DNA from: Caulobacter sp. BK020
GTDB taxonomy: Bacteria; Pseudomonadota; Alphaproteobacteria; Caulobacterales; Caulobacteraceae
Length of the DNA: 49,352 bases
Reading direction: 5' to 3'
Assembly (NCBI RefSeq): GCF_004342605.1
Contig: NZ_SLZL01000026.1
Location: forward strand, 1-49,352
Below the pieces are notes generated by a model. That model was not told the DNA's origin and searched no databases. It saw nothing but the letters and a program-made list of their open reading frames with translations. The position numbers and the translations under genes are program-made. Positions 24,383 through 33,340 of this stretch are shown here, in pieces. Each line of letters begins with the position of its first letter. Within the stretch, counting starts at the first letter, position 1.

Positions 24383-24796
24383 ATGCGTCACGGTAAAGCT
24401 CACCGTAAACTGGGCCGTACTTCCGCTCACCGCACCGCCATGTTCGCCAACATGTCGGCCTCGCTGATCAAGCACGAGCAGATCGTCACCACCCTGCCCA
24501 AGGCCAAGGAACTGCGTCCGTTCGTCGAAAAGCTGGTCACCCTGGCCAAGCGCGGCGACCTGCACGCCCGCCGTCAGGCCATCTCGACCGTCCGCGACGT
24601 CGAGCAAGTCGGCAAGCTGTTCGCCACCATCGGTCCTCGCTACAAGGACCGCCAGGGCGGCTACATCCGCGTCCTGAAAGCCGGCTTCCGCTACGGCGAC
24701 AACGCCCCGCTGGCCGTCATCGAGTTCGTCGACCGCGACGTCTCGGCCAAGGGCAAGGACTCCGGCCCGGTGTTCACCGCCGACTCGGAAGACTAA
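24383..24796 (+). CDS. rplQ: 50S ribosomal protein L17
   Basis: L17 (137 residues) lies near the tunnel exit. The ATG at 24383 gives MRHGKAHRKLGRTSAHR, preceded by AGGAGAG. The frame opens at 24323 but lacks a start signal there. It is the last gene of the ribosomal cluster, closed by a strong terminator. Confidence 0.98.
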   Translation: MRHGKAHRKLGRTSAHRTAMFANMSASLIKHEQIVTTLPKAKELRPFVEKLVTLAKRGDLHARRQAISTVRDVEQVGKLFATIGPRYKDRQGGYIRVLKAGFRYGDNAPLAVIEFVDRDVSAKGKDSGPVFTADSED

Positions 24797-24822
24797 GCAT
24801 TTTCAGCCTCGGCTGACGACGA

Positions 24823-24851
24823 GGGCTCCGGAGCGATCCGGGGCCCTTTTT
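24823..24851 (+). terminator. Rho-independent terminator after rplQ
   Basis: GGGCTCCGGA (24823-24832) pairs with TCCGGGGCCC (24837-24846) across a GCGA loop, followed by TTTTT. Confidence 0.92.
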
Positions 24852-24960
24852 GCGTCCGGGGCGGCCTGCGACACGATGAAGCGGGCCAGACCCATCATGG
24901 TAGAGGTTTATTCACCTCAACGCCCGCATGCTTCGTCCCCATAAAACCCGGGGAGGGGGG

Positions 24961-26769
24961 ATGGAGATGAAGATCTCCGGCGTCATGCGCGCCTTTGGCG
25001 GCGCGCTGGCCGTGGGCGTGGTCCTGGCCGGCGGCCTGGCCCTGTTCGCGATCGAAGGGCTGCGAGTGGGCGGGCCGTTGTTCCGCCAGATCGTCGACAA
25101 CAAGGACATCGTCGCCGACATCCTGCCGCCGCCGCTCTACGTGGTCGAGGCCGACCTCGTGGCCACCAAGCTGGTGGCTCATCCTGAAACAGTGGACGCC
25201 GCCGCCGACAAGCTGGCGGCCCTGCGCAAGGACTACGACACCCGCCGCGCCTACTGGACCACCGCGCCGATCGATCCGGCCATGCGGGCGGTCCTGGTCG
25301 ACCAGTCGGCGGCTCCGGCCATGGAATTCTGGCGCGAGATCGACCAGGAGATCGTGCCCGCCGTGCGGTCCGGCGACCTGGAGCGGGCCCGGCGGGGCCT
25401 GGCCCGGGCCGACATCGCCTACGAGGCCCATCGCGCCGTCATCGACAAGGTCGTGGTCATGGCCAACCGCGACGCCGCCGCGGTGGAGGCGCGGGCCGTG
25501 GCCCAGACCCGCCTGGCCTTCGTCCTGCTGGCCGGGGCGGGCGCGCTGGTGCTGCTGGTGGTGGGCGGCGGGATCGTCCTGATCAGCCGCCGCGTCGTTC
25601 GGCCGATCCAGGCCATGACCAGCTTCATGGGCCGGCTGGCGGCCGGCGACTACGACCGGGCCGTGCCGTTCGCGGGGCGCGGCGATGAGATCGGCGAGAT
25701 GGCCAATTCGGTGGCGGTGTTCCGAGAGGCGATCGTCGCGCGTCAGGCCGCCGAGGATCGCATCGCGGCCGAGCGCGGCGAGACCGAGGCCGCCAAGGCC
25801 CGGCACGACGCCGAACGGCGGGCCGAGGAGGCGGGGCGGTTGCAGGTGGTCGAGGCCCTGAGCGCGGCCGTGGCCCGGCTGAAGGCCGGCGACCTGACCG
25901 CGCGCCTGGAGACTGCCTTCCCGGCCGCCTATGAAGGGTTGCGCGGCGACTTCAACCGGGCGATCGCCGGGCTGGAGGCGGCCCTGCTCGAGGTCGCCCA
26001 AGGCGCGGGCGGCCTGCGGGCCGGGGTCGGCGAGATCAACGGCGCGATCGAGGACCTCTCGACCCGCACCGAGCGACAGGCCGCCAACCTGGTCAGGACG
26101 GCCGCCGCCCTGGGCCAGGTCAGCGCCAGTGTCCGGCGCACGGCCGAGGGGGCCGACGAGGCCAACGCCGCGGTGATCGACAGCCGCGCGGTCGCCGACC
26201 GCTCCAGCCAGGTCGTCGGTCGCGCCGCCCAGGCCATGAGCCAGATCGAAAGCTCGTCGAGCAAGGTCTCTCAGATCCTCGGCGTCATCGACGAGATCGC
26301 CTTCCAGACCAATCTGCTGGCCCTCAACGCCGGTGTGGAAGCGGCCCGGGCCGGAGACGCCGGCCGCGGTTTCGCCGTCGTGGCGCAGGAGGTGCGGGCC
26401 CTGGCCCAGCGCTCGGCCGAGGCGGCCAAGGAGATCAAGGGGCTGATCTCGGAGTCGTCCGACCATGTCCGCTCGGGCGTGACCCTGGTCGGCGAGGCCG
26501 GTACGGCTCTGGGTGACATCGTCGAGCGGGTAGGGCTGATCGGCGGCCTGATGGAGCAGATCGCCCAGTCAAGCCGCGAGCAGGCCGCGGGCCTGGCCGA
26601 GGTCGATCAGGCGGTCCGCCAGATGGACCAGGTCATCCAGCAGAACGCCGCCATGGCCGAACAGGCCACCGCCGCCAGCCGCGGCCTGGCCGACGACGCC
26701 GTGCGCCTGGAGGCCCAGGTCGAGCACTTCCAGGTGTCGAGCGACCCGCCGACCTGGGCGGCGGCCTAG
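24961..26769 (+). CDS. Methyl-accepting chemotaxis protein
   Basis: This transmembrane chemoreceptor has 602 residues from the ATG at 24961. TM1 is at about 10-31, a periplasmic sensor of about 155 residues follows (helical, no PAS or Cache signature seen), and TM2 is at about 185-208. A HAMP domain lies at 209-262, with a second HAMP-like stretch around 295-345. The cytoplasmic signalling hairpin has the conserved tip IAFQTNLLALNAGVEAARAG starting at 446. It should control CheA through CheW. The C-terminus ends in DPPTWAAA and lacks the NWETF-like CheR/CheB docking pentapeptide. A GGAGG site lies 4 nt before the ATG; ATG 24967 is an alternative. No che genes are adjacent and the ligand is unknown. 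Confidence 0.95.
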   Translation: MEMKISGVMRAFGGALAVGVVLAGGLALFAIEGLRVGGPLFRQIVDNKDIVADILPPPLYVVEADLVATKLVAHPETVDAAADKLAALRKDYDTRRAYWTTAPIDPAMRAVLVDQSAAPAMEFWREIDQEIVPAVRSGDLERARRGLARADIAYEAHRAVIDKVVVMANRDAAAVEARAVAQTRLAFVLLAGAGALVLLVVGGGIVLISRRVVRPIQAMTSFMGRLAAGDYDRAVPFAGRGDEIGEMANSVAVFREAIVARQAAEDRIAAERGETEAAKARHDAERRAEEAGRLQVVEALSAAVARLKAGDLTARLETAFPAAYEGLRGDFNRAIAGLEAALLEVAQGAGGLRAGVGEINGAIEDLSTRTERQAANLVRTAAALGQVSASVRRTAEGADEANAAVIDSRAVADRSSQVVGRAAQAMSQIESSSSKVSQILGVIDEIAFQTNLLALNAGVEAARAGDAGRGFAVVAQEVRALAQRSAEAAKEIKGLISESSDHVRSGVTLVGEAGTALGDIVERVGLIGGLMEQIAQSSREQAAGLAEVDQAVRQMDQVIQQNAAMAEQATAASRGLADDAVRLEAQVEHFQVSSDPPTWAAA

Positions 26770-26779
26770 GGCGCTGCCG

Positions 26780-27595
26780 CTATTCCTTCGTCAGGTCCTG
26801 GCGCCGGAACAGCGCCACCGCGCCGCCGGCCAGCACGACCAGCCAGGCCAGCAGCAGCAGCAGCCCCAGGCCGGCGGGACCCGCCTCGGGCCGCATCTCG
26901 TCGGGGGCGGCGACGAAGGCCTTGAGAATGCGGCCGGCATAGGCTGGGATCGCCAGCGACTTCCAGGTGGTGGCCTGCATCGTCGCGGCCAGGGTCGATT
27001 GCACGAAGACCACGACCAGGCCGGCGATCACCGCCCCCATCGTCGACCGGGTGACGACGCCGACCAGACCGGCCAGGGCCCCGACCAGCATCACCTCCAG
27101 CCAGGTGATCACGAAGACCCCGGCGAAATGGCCCATGACGACCGAGCCGCCGGGCGGCGCCACCAGGCGGGCGTGGTTGACTAGGCTGCTGAACAGCCCC
27201 GCCAGCGCCGCGGTGACGGCGGTCAGCAGCAGGCTCCAGGCCGCGACCTCGGCGAAGACGATCAGCTTGGCGACCAGCAGGTTGACGCGGCTGTTGCGGG
27301 GGGTGAGCAGGCGCCAGGTCTCCCAGCGATAGTCGCCGGCGAAGATCGCCGCCGCGCCGATCAGCAGGAACAGGGCGGTGAACGGGCCTGAGGCTCCCGC
27401 CACCGCGCCCATGGCCCGGTTGGCCAGGTCGGTCGTCTCGCCGGGAATGGTCCGATGCAGGACCGCGCGGGTGAACAGGTCGATCGCCATGCTGAACAGC
27501 ATGGCGACCAGCGGCGCGAAGCCGAAGCCCCAGAACAGAGCGGTCCGGTCGCGGGAGAGGCGGAAGCGCTCGGCGGCGATGGCGTCAGCGAGCAT
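26780..27595 (-). CDS. ABC transporter permease
   Basis: This 271-residue integral membrane protein has about six hydrophobic segments, starting around 22-42 and ending at 243-263. It has the ABC-2 layout in which a single half-transporter permease pairs with a separate ATPase. It overlaps the upstream ATPase gene by 11 bp, so the two are one operon and one exporter. The substrate is not evident; such two-gene ABC-2 exporters often handle lipids, peptides or antibiotics. Residues 50-65 and 140-160 look periplasmic or cytoplasmic loops. Confidence 0.88.
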   Translation of the reverse strand: MLADAIAAERFRLSRDRTALFWGFGFAPLVAMLFSMAIDLFTRAVLHRTIPGETTDLANRAMGAVAGASGPFTALFLLIGAAAIFAGDYRWETWRLLTPRNSRVNLLVAKLIVFAEVAAWSLLLTAVTAALAGLFSSLVNHARLVAPPGGSVVMGHFAGVFVITWLEVMLVGALAGLVGVVTRSTMGAVIAGLVVVFVQSTLAATMQATTWKSLAIPAYAGRILKAFVAAPDEMRPEAGPAGLGLLLLLAWLVVLAGGAVALFRRQDLTKE

Positions 27596-28490
27596 CGACC
27601 AGATCCTTGGGTTCGAGGGCGCCGAGATAGGCGCTTTCCAGGTCGGCCTCGCGCCAGCGGGCCTCGGTGATCTCGACCCCGGCCTCGACCAGGGCCCTGA
27701 TGAGGGCGGGCGTTTCGGCGCGCAGCACGTCGGCCAGCACCGCGTTGGGGCCGTCCGGCTGGCCCTTGGCGCCCAGCACCGCCAGGGCCTTGTCGGCCGG
27801 CGAGACGGTCAGGCGCAGGCGGGGCTTGCCGCCGGTCAGGGCCTCGACGTCGCCCTCGGCCGCCAGCTTGCCCTTGGAGAAGATCGCCACCCGGTCGCAG
27901 ACCCGGCGGACCTCGTCCAGCTGGTGGCTGGCCAGGATGATCGTCACGCCTTCCTTGTCGGCCAGGTCGCGGATCAGGGCGCGGATCTCCTGGATGCCGG
28001 CCGGGTCCATGCCGCTGGTCGGCTCGTCCAGGATCACCAGCTCCGGCCGGGTGAAGAAGGCGGCGGCCAGGCCCAGGCGCTGCTTCATGCCCACAGAGAA
28101 GGTCCCGGCCTTGCGGTCGGCCGCACCGCCCAGGCCGACGCGCTCGAGCCAGTAGTCGATGTCGGCGGAGCCGACCGCGCCGCTCTCCATGGCCAGCATC
28201 TTCAGCACGTCGCGGGCGGTCAGATAGGGCGGATAGCGCGGGGTCTCGATCATCGCTCCGGCTCGCCGCAGAGACGAGGCCTGGCCGGCTGGGGCGCCAA
28301 ACAGCCGCGCTGTCCCGCTGGTGGGCCTCACCAGCCCCAGGGCGATGCGGAACAGGGTGCTCTTGCCCGCCCCGTTTGGGCCCAGCACGCCGAACACCCC
28401 GCCGGCCGGGATGCGCAGCGACAGGCCGTCCAGCGCGCGCACCGCGCCATAGGTCTTGACGAGGCTCTCGGTCTCCAGGGCGAAGCTCAT
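27585..28490 (-). CDS. ABC transporter ATP-binding protein
   Basis: This 301-residue nucleotide-binding protein has Walker A GPNGAGKST (37-45), the signature SVGMKQRLGLA (132-142, a variant of LSGGQ), Walker B LVILDEPTSG (151-160) and the switch histidine in ILASHQLDEV. The C-terminal 80 residues form the extra domain typical of the CcmA/DrrA-like subfamily. It powers the permease encoded just downstream. Its promoter must lie in the 159-bp spacer shared with the divergent phosphodiesterase gene. Confidence 0.95.
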   Translation of the reverse strand: MSFALETESLVKTYGAVRALDGLSLRIPAGGVFGVLGPNGAGKSTLFRIALGLVRPTSGTARLFGAPAGQASSLRRAGAMIETPRYPPYLTARDVLKMLAMESGAVGSADIDYWLERVGLGGAADRKAGTFSVGMKQRLGLAAAFFTRPELVILDEPTSGMDPAGIQEIRALIRDLADKEGVTIILASHQLDEVRRVCDRVAIFSKGKLAAEGDVEALTGGKPRLRLTVSPADKALAVLGAKGQPDGPNAVLADVLRAETPALIRALVEAGVEITEARWREADLESAYLGALEPKDLVDAR

Positions 28491-28649
28491 GCGGAGCAGG
28501 TTCCGGCGGCGGTCATGCGAGGCGACTCCCTGAAAGATGCGGCGACTATGGCCGGGCGGCCCGCCGTCGCCAAGTTAAGTCGCCGACAGACATGGCGAGC
28601 CGTCACAAGACTGGGCTATAGGCCGGGCGTTGCGAGTGCGAGGTGCGTG

Positions 28650-29900
28650 ATGGTCGTTCTACGTCGCTGGACCGCCCTGGTCCTGGCCCTGATCGCGGGC
28701 GTCCTGGCCACGACCACGCCGACGCGGGCCGCCAAGCCGCCCGCGAAGCCGCCGCTGACCATCCTGATCTCCCTGGACGGCTTCCGGCCCGACTACCTCG
28801 ACCGCGGAAACACCCCGAGCCTGAGCGCCCTGGCCGCCGGCGGCGCGCGCGGGGCCATGCGGCCGTCGTTCCCGTCCCTGACCTATCCCAACCACTACAC
28901 CCTGGTGACCGGCAAGCGGCCCGACCACCACGGCATGGTCAACAACACGCTGGAGGACGAGGCCATTCCCGGCGTCAGCTTCAGCATGTCCAACCCCGAG
29001 GCGGTCGGCGACGGCCGCTGGTGGGAGCAGGCCAAGCCGATCTGGGTCAGCGCCGAGCAGCAGGGCGTGCACGCCGGCATCCTGTTCTGGCCGGGCTCGG
29101 AGGCGCGGATCGACGGCGTGCGACCCGGCCGCTGGAAGGTGTTCGACATGAAGATGTCGTCCAACGACCGGGTCGACACCCTGCTGGCCTGGATCGACGC
29201 CAAGGACCCGCCGCTGGGCCTGGCCACCCTCTATTTCGACCGCACCGACACCGAGGGTCACCACTACGGGCCGGACTCGCCGGAGGTGAACGCGGCCGCC
29301 GCCGAGGTGGACGCCGCCATCGGCCGGTTGGTCCAGGGGCTGAAGGCGAGGGGACTCTACGCGACCACCAATATCGTCGTCGTCGCCGACCACGGCATGG
29401 CGCCCCAGCCCCTGAGCGGCCTGGTCGATGTGGCGACCCTGGTCGACCCGGCCAAGGTCAGGTTCGTCAGCACCGGCTCGGTCGTCGGCGCGCGCGCCCT
29501 GCCGGGTTTCGAGGCGGAGGTGGCGGCGGCGATGCTCAAGGCCCATCCGCACCTGACCTGCTGGAAGAAGGAGAAGGCCCCGGCCCGCTACGGCTACGGG
29601 ACCAATCCACGCGTGCCGCCGATCGTCTGCCTGGCCGACCGGGGCTGGTACTTCGCCACCGCCAGCGCGATCAAGAAGCGCTGGGCCGAGCATCCGCGCG
29701 ACGGCGGGGCCCACGGCTACGACCCCTTCGACCCTGCCATGAGGGCGGTGTTCGTCGCCCACGGCCCGGCCTTCCGGTCGGGCGTCGTGCTGCCGGTGTT
29801 CGACAATGTCGACGTCTATCCGCTGCTGACCCGCCTGATCGGCGTGAAGGGCGACAAGGGCGACGGCAAGCTGGGGCCGGTGAAGGCGGCGCTGCGTTAG
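28650..29900 (+). CDS. Secreted NPP-family phosphodiesterase/nucleotide pyrophosphatase
   Basis: This 416-residue member of the alkaline phosphatase superfamily has a signal peptide (about 1-27). Two-zinc active-site elements are in place: D43 in ISLDGFRPD, the nucleophile T78 in SLTYPNH, D200 and H204 in TDTEGHHYGP, D247-H248 in ADHGM and H355 in GGAHGYD. It should hydrolyse nucleotide pyrophosphates or phosphodiesters in the periplasm. ATG 28650 is chosen because it opens the signal peptide; the same frame is open far upstream, antisense to the ABC genes, and is not coding there. It is monocistronic. Confidence 0.92.
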   Translation: MVVLRRWTALVLALIAGVLATTTPTRAAKPPAKPPLTILISLDGFRPDYLDRGNTPSLSALAAGGARGAMRPSFPSLTYPNHYTLVTGKRPDHHGMVNNTLEDEAIPGVSFSMSNPEAVGDGRWWEQAKPIWVSAEQQGVHAGILFWPGSEARIDGVRPGRWKVFDMKMSSNDRVDTLLAWIDAKDPPLGLATLYFDRTDTEGHHYGPDSPEVNAAAAEVDAAIGRLVQGLKARGLYATTNIVVVADHGMAPQPLSGLVDVATLVDPAKVRFVSTGSVVGARALPGFEAEVAAAMLKAHPHLTCWKKEKAPARYGYGTNPRVPPIVCLADRGWYFATASAIKKRWAEHPRDGGAHGYDPFDPAMRAVFVAHGPAFRSGVVLPVFDNVDVYPLLTRLIGVKGDKGDGKLGPVKAALR

Positions 29901-29902
29901 CA

Positions 29903-30325
29903 TCACCAGTGTTGCGAGGAAGGTTCTCCGCCCAAGATGGTCGGCTCCGTGTCGTGGGCCAGAGACGCCAGCGCTTGGGTCAAGGCGTCACAGATCGAAA
30001 TGTCGTCCATGATGATCTTGTGGAACGCCAGCAGGGGTATGCCTGCATAGTTCATCCGGTCGTAGACGAGAACGTGGCGATGATAGCCGCGTCCGCCGTG
30101 CTCGTAGATCACCACATCCAGGACCGGATTGCCTGCGGCGGCGACGAACCGTCGCTTGGGGCCATCGCCCACGTCGGTGGCTTCGAAGGGGCCGCCGGCG
30201 GGCGAGAGGCCGCCGGTCTTCATCTTCAGGTCCACCTGGATCGCAGGGGGCAGGGAGTCGAGGGAGGTGAAGGCGGTGAGGTCCGACGGAATCGGGCAAA
30301 CCGCGGCCGGCGGGACGTCGAACAT
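29903..30325 (-). CDS. Hypothetical protein, 140 residues
   Basis: I do not recognise this protein. It has no signal peptide or membrane segment and looks like a compact soluble alpha/beta protein, with strands around RRFVAAAGNPVLDVVIYEH (58-76) and a helical C-terminus. GGGGAAG lies 5 nt before the ATG and codon use matches the neighbours, so it is a real gene. The stop comes 2 nt after the converging phosphodiesterase stop with no terminator between. Function unknown. Confidence 0.7.
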   Translation of the reverse strand: MFDVPPAAVCPIPSDLTAFTSLDSLPPAIQVDLKMKTGGLSPAGGPFEATDVGDGPKRRFVAAAGNPVLDVVIYEHGGRGYHRHVLVYDRMNYAGIPLLAFHKIIMDDISICDALTQALASLAHDTEPTILGGEPSSQHW

Positions 30326-30386
30326 GGTGCTTCCCCTTTTCGCCGGCAGCTTTGGACGGAAGCCGGGCGGATTTGTGTCGGCTCAG

Positions 30387-30420
30387 CTTGCCTAAATAGT
30401 TTCGATATGCGTTAAATATT
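30387..30420 (+). promoter_or_regulatory. Possible promoter for the VOC-led cluster
   Basis: An AT-rich island in an otherwise GC-rich spacer holds TTGCCT and TTAAAT 18 bp apart, 25-60 nt before the ATG at 30447. ATATTG is repeated just downstream (30415-30430). Confidence 0.4.
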
Positions 30421-30446
30421 GCCGATATTGGAAACGGAGCTTGGCC

Positions 30447-30899
30447 ATGAACCGCGCGGCCCTGACCTCGGCCCTCTGCTATCGCGATCCGAAGGCCGCG
30501 CTGAAATTCCTGGAAGCGGCCTTCGGCTTCGAGCTGGTGATGCTGATCGAGGACAACGAGGGGAATCTGGCCCACTCGGAGATGAGTTTCGGCGACAGCG
30601 TGGTGATGATCGGCAGCGAGTGGAGCGTCCAGCACAAGAGCCCGGCCTCGATCGACGGGTTCAACACCCAGAGCGTCCACATCCATCTCGAAGGCGACAT
30701 CGACGCCCATTGCCAACGGGCGCGGGCGGCCGGGGCCGAGATCCTGATGGAGCCGGCCGACCAGTTCTATGGCGATCGCACCTATCGCTGCCGCGATCTG
30801 GAGGGTCATTTCTGGACGGTGGGCGCGCCGGTGCGCGACGTCGGCGTCGAGGAGGCCGAGGCGACGTCCGGCCTGAAGGTGGTCAAGGGCTGGGCGTGA
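30447..30899 (+). CDS. VOC-superfamily (glyoxalase-like) protein
   Basis: This 150-residue protein has the beta-alpha-beta-beta-beta folds of the vicinal-oxygen-chelate superfamily: ALCYRDPKAALKFLEAAFGF (10-29) and the closing block GDRTYRCRDLEGHFWTVG (around 109-126). It resembles the PhnB-like DNA-binding/3-demethylubiquinone-like group. Substrate unknown. The ATG at 30447 has GGAG 7 nt upstream; a TTG at 30441 is rejected. Its TGA overlaps the next start (GTGA), so it leads a coupled run. Confidence 0.87.
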   Translation: MNRAALTSALCYRDPKAALKFLEAAFGFELVMLIEDNEGNLAHSEMSFGDSVVMIGSEWSVQHKSPASIDGFNTQSVHIHLEGDIDAHCQRARAAGAEILMEPADQFYGDRTYRCRDLEGHFWTVGAPVRDVGVEEAEATSGLKVVKGWA

Positions 30900-31267
30900 C
30901 CGCGCCGATGACGCCCGACGACTTCCGCCGCCTGGCCCTGGCCCTGCCCGGGGCCGTCGAGAGCTCGCACATGGGCACGGCCGACTTCCGGGTGGGGCGG
31001 ATCTTCGCCACCCTGGGCTATCCCGACGCAGCGTTCGGCATGGTGTCGCTGACGCGGGACCAGCAGGAGATGGTGACAGGCGCCGAGCCCCGGGTGTTCC
31101 GGCTCGTGCCGGGCGCCTGGGGGCTGAAGGGCGCGACCCTGGTCGTGCTGGCCGAGGCCGACGAGCTGACCCTGAGCGGGGCTCTGGAGGCGGCCTGGCG
31201 GCTGAAGGCCAACAAGCGGCAGATCGCCTTGCTGGAAGCCGGTCGAGCCCCGGCGGCGACGCCGTGA
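30896..31267 (+). CDS. MmcQ/YjbR-family protein
   Basis: This 123-residue protein carries the family opening TPDDFRRLALALPGAVESSHMG and FRVGRIFATLG, followed by AWRLKANKRQIA. YjbR-like proteins have a CyaY-like fold and are often described as DNA-binding, with no firm function. The GTG at 30896 overlaps the VOC stop; ATG 30908 is an alternative that would shorten it by four residues. The stop overlaps the ArsR start by 4 bp. Confidence 0.85.
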   Translation: MTAPMTPDDFRRLALALPGAVESSHMGTADFRVGRIFATLGYPDAAFGMVSLTRDQQEMVTGAEPRVFRLVPGAWGLKGATLVVLAEADELTLSGALEAAWRLKANKRQIALLEAGRAPAATP

Positions 31268-31593
31268 CCGCTTCGCTCGACGTCACCCTGGCGGCCCTGG
31301 CCGACCCGCATCGGCGCGCCACCGTCGATCTGCTGCGCCGGGGACCGCGCCGGGCGGGCGAGCTGGCCCAGGCCGCCGGCCTGTCGGCTCCGGCCATGAG
31401 CCGCCACCTGCGCGCCCTGCGCCTGGCCGGCCTGGTGGAGGAGACCCACCCGCCGTTCGACGCCCGGGTGCGGATCTACGCCCTGCGCGCCGCGCCGATG
31501 GCCGAACTCAAGGCCTGGGCCGAGGCGGCCGAGGGCTTGTGGAGCGACCAACTCCTGGCGCTGAAGGCGCATGTCGAGGACGACAGCGCATGA
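31264..31593 (+). CDS. ArsR-family transcriptional regulator
   Basis: This 109-residue winged-helix repressor has the recognition region GELAQAAGLSAPAMSRHLRA (32-51) followed by the wing VEETHPPFDARVRIYAL. No cysteine cluster is present, so it is not an arsenic or metal sensor of the ArsR/SmtB type; it fits the SdpR-like group that accompanies AHSA1 proteins. GTG start and 4-bp overlaps on both sides place it in the coupled run, so it probably regulates its own operon. Confidence 0.92.
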   Translation: MTASLDVTLAALADPHRRATVDLLRRGPRRAGELAQAAGLSAPAMSRHLRALRLAGLVEETHPPFDARVRIYALRAAPMAELKAWAEAAEGLWSDQLLALKAHVEDDSA

Positions 31594-32096
31594 GTTCCAA
31601 GGTGTTGGTCGCCCTGCGGATCAAGGCTCCGCCGCTACGGGTGTTCGAGGTGTTCACCGCCGACATCGGCGCGTGGTGGAGGCCCAACGCCCTGTTCTCA
31701 TTCACCCCGCGCTCGCCGGGCGTCCTGGCCTTCGAGGGGACCGGTCAGGGCGCCCGCCTGGTCGAGCGCCTGCCGTCGGGCAGGGTGTTCGAGATCGGCT
31801 CCGTCCGCGTCTGGGATCCCGGCCAGCGGCTGGTGTTCGGCTGGCGCCAGGCCAGCTTTGCGCCCGGCATGGACACCGAGGTCGAGGTCCGCTTCGAGCC
31901 GGTGGGAGACGAGACCCGGGTCACGGTCGAGCATCGCGGCTGGGACATCGTCCCGTCCGAGCACGTAGCGCGGCATCGCTTCCCGGAGGCCGTCTTCCTG
32001 CAGCGCCATGCGGAGTGGTGGCGTGCGCTGCTGACAAGTCTCGCCAGCCGGGCGGCTATGGACGTAAAAGAACGCGCCAGGGAGGGCGACGCATGA
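31590..32096 (+). CDS. SRPBCC (AHSA1-like) ligand-binding protein
   Basis: This 168-residue START-like protein has IKAPPLRVFEVFTADIGAWW near the N-terminus and VEVRFEPVGDETRVTVEHRGW as later strands, the usual Activator of Hsp90 ATPase 1-like fold. Such proteins bind hydrophobic ligands or act as unknown stress factors, and they often pair with an ArsR regulator, as here. ATG 31590 overlaps the ArsR TGA; its own TGA overlaps the MFS ATG. Confidence 0.9.
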   Translation: MSSKVLVALRIKAPPLRVFEVFTADIGAWWRPNALFSFTPRSPGVLAFEGTGQGARLVERLPSGRVFEIGSVRVWDPGQRLVFGWRQASFAPGMDTEVEVRFEPVGDETRVTVEHRGWDIVPSEHVARHRFPEAVFLQRHAEWWRALLTSLASRAAMDVKERAREGDA

Positions 32097-33340
32097 CCAA
32101 AACCGCCAGCAAGAACCACCGACAGGCCGCGCTGGGCTTCATCTTCATCACCGCCTGCCTGGACGTGCTGTCGCTGGGGGTGATGATCCCCGTGCTGCCG
32201 GAGCTCATGAAGCGCTTCAACGGCGGCGACACCGCCTCGACCGCCCTGTGGGTGGTACTGTTCGCCACCACCTGGGGCGTGATGCAGTTCTTCTGCTCGC
32301 CGATCCTGGGCCTGATGTCGGACCGCTGGGGGCGGCGGCCGGTGATCCTGACCTCGATCTTCGGGCTGGGCGTCGATTTCCTGTTCATGGCCTTCGCCCC
32401 GACCATCTGGTGGCTGTTCGTCGGCCGGGTGTTCAACGGCATGACGGCGGCCAGCTTCTCGACCGCCGGGGCCTATGTCGCCGACGTCACCAAGCCGGAG
32501 GAGCGGGCCAAGGGCTTTGGCCTGATGGGCGCGGCGTTCGGGGTGGGCTTCACCTTCGGCCCGGCCCTGGGCGGCTGGCTGTGGCAGTTCGACCACCGGC
32601 TGCCGTTCCTGGTCTGCGCTGGCCTGGCCCTGTGCAACTGGCTGTACGGCTTCTTCGTGCTGCCGGAATCGCTGCCACCCGAGAAACGCGTCCACCGCTT
32701 TGACTGGAGCAAGGCCAATCCGCTGGGCTCGCTGAACCTGCTCAAGAGCAAGCCCGACTTGCTGGGCCTGGCGGGCGTGGGCTTCCTGTTCCAGCTGTCG
32801 CACAACGTGCTGCCCAGCGTCTTTGTGCTGTACATGGGCTTCCGCTACCACTGGTCGACGGCGGTGATCGGCCTGACCCTGATGGGCAGCGGCGTCGCCG
32901 GCATCCTGCTGCAGAGCTTCGTGGTCGGGCCGGTGGTCAAGCGGGTGGGCGAGCGCGGGGCGCTGCTGATCGGCCTGTTCTCGGGCTGCGTCGGCTTCAT
33001 GATCTACGGCCTGGCGCCGACGGGGTGGCTGTATCTGTGCGGCCTGCCGATCTTCGCCTTCACGGGCCTGATCCAGCCGGGGCTGCAAGGGCTGATGACC
33101 CGCCGGGTCCAGCCGTGGGAGCAGGGCCAGCTGCAGGGGGCGAACTCCGCCATGATGGGCGTCACCGCCATCGTCGGGCCGTCGCTGTACCTGCTGCCGT
33201 TCTCGTGGGCGGTGCGTCACGACGCGACCCTGCACCTGCCCGGCTTGCCGGCCCTGATCGCCGCCGCCCTGCTGGCGGCCGCCACCGTATTGGCGATCCG
33301 CGTGGCGCGCCCCGCCGCGGTGGAACCGAGCGTCGCCTGA
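32093..33340 (+). CDS. Major facilitator superfamily transporter, TetA-like
   Basis: This 415-residue inner-membrane protein has 12 hydrophobic segments. The loop 2-3 motif A is GLMSDRWGRRPV (73-84), with F..RVFNGM and the TM1 acidic residue D24 in TACLDVLSLG typical of drug:H+ antiporters such as TetA. It is probably an efflux pump whose expression is controlled by the ArsR protein. Substrate unknown; the name TetA-like does not imply tetracycline resistance. It is the last gene of the coupled run. Confidence 0.92.
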   Translation: MTKTASKNHRQAALGFIFITACLDVLSLGVMIPVLPELMKRFNGGDTASTALWVVLFATTWGVMQFFCSPILGLMSDRWGRRPVILTSIFGLGVDFLFMAFAPTIWWLFVGRVFNGMTAASFSTAGAYVADVTKPEERAKGFGLMGAAFGVGFTFGPALGGWLWQFDHRLPFLVCAGLALCNWLYGFFVLPESLPPEKRVHRFDWSKANPLGSLNLLKSKPDLLGLAGVGFLFQLSHNVLPSVFVLYMGFRYHWSTAVIGLTLMGSGVAGILLQSFVVGPVVKRVGERGALLIGLFSGCVGFMIYGLAPTGWLYLCGLPIFAFTGLIQPGLQGLMTRRVQPWEQGQLQGANSAMMGVTAIVGPSLYLLPFSWAVRHDATLHLPGLPALIAAALLAAATVLAIRVARPAAVEPSVA

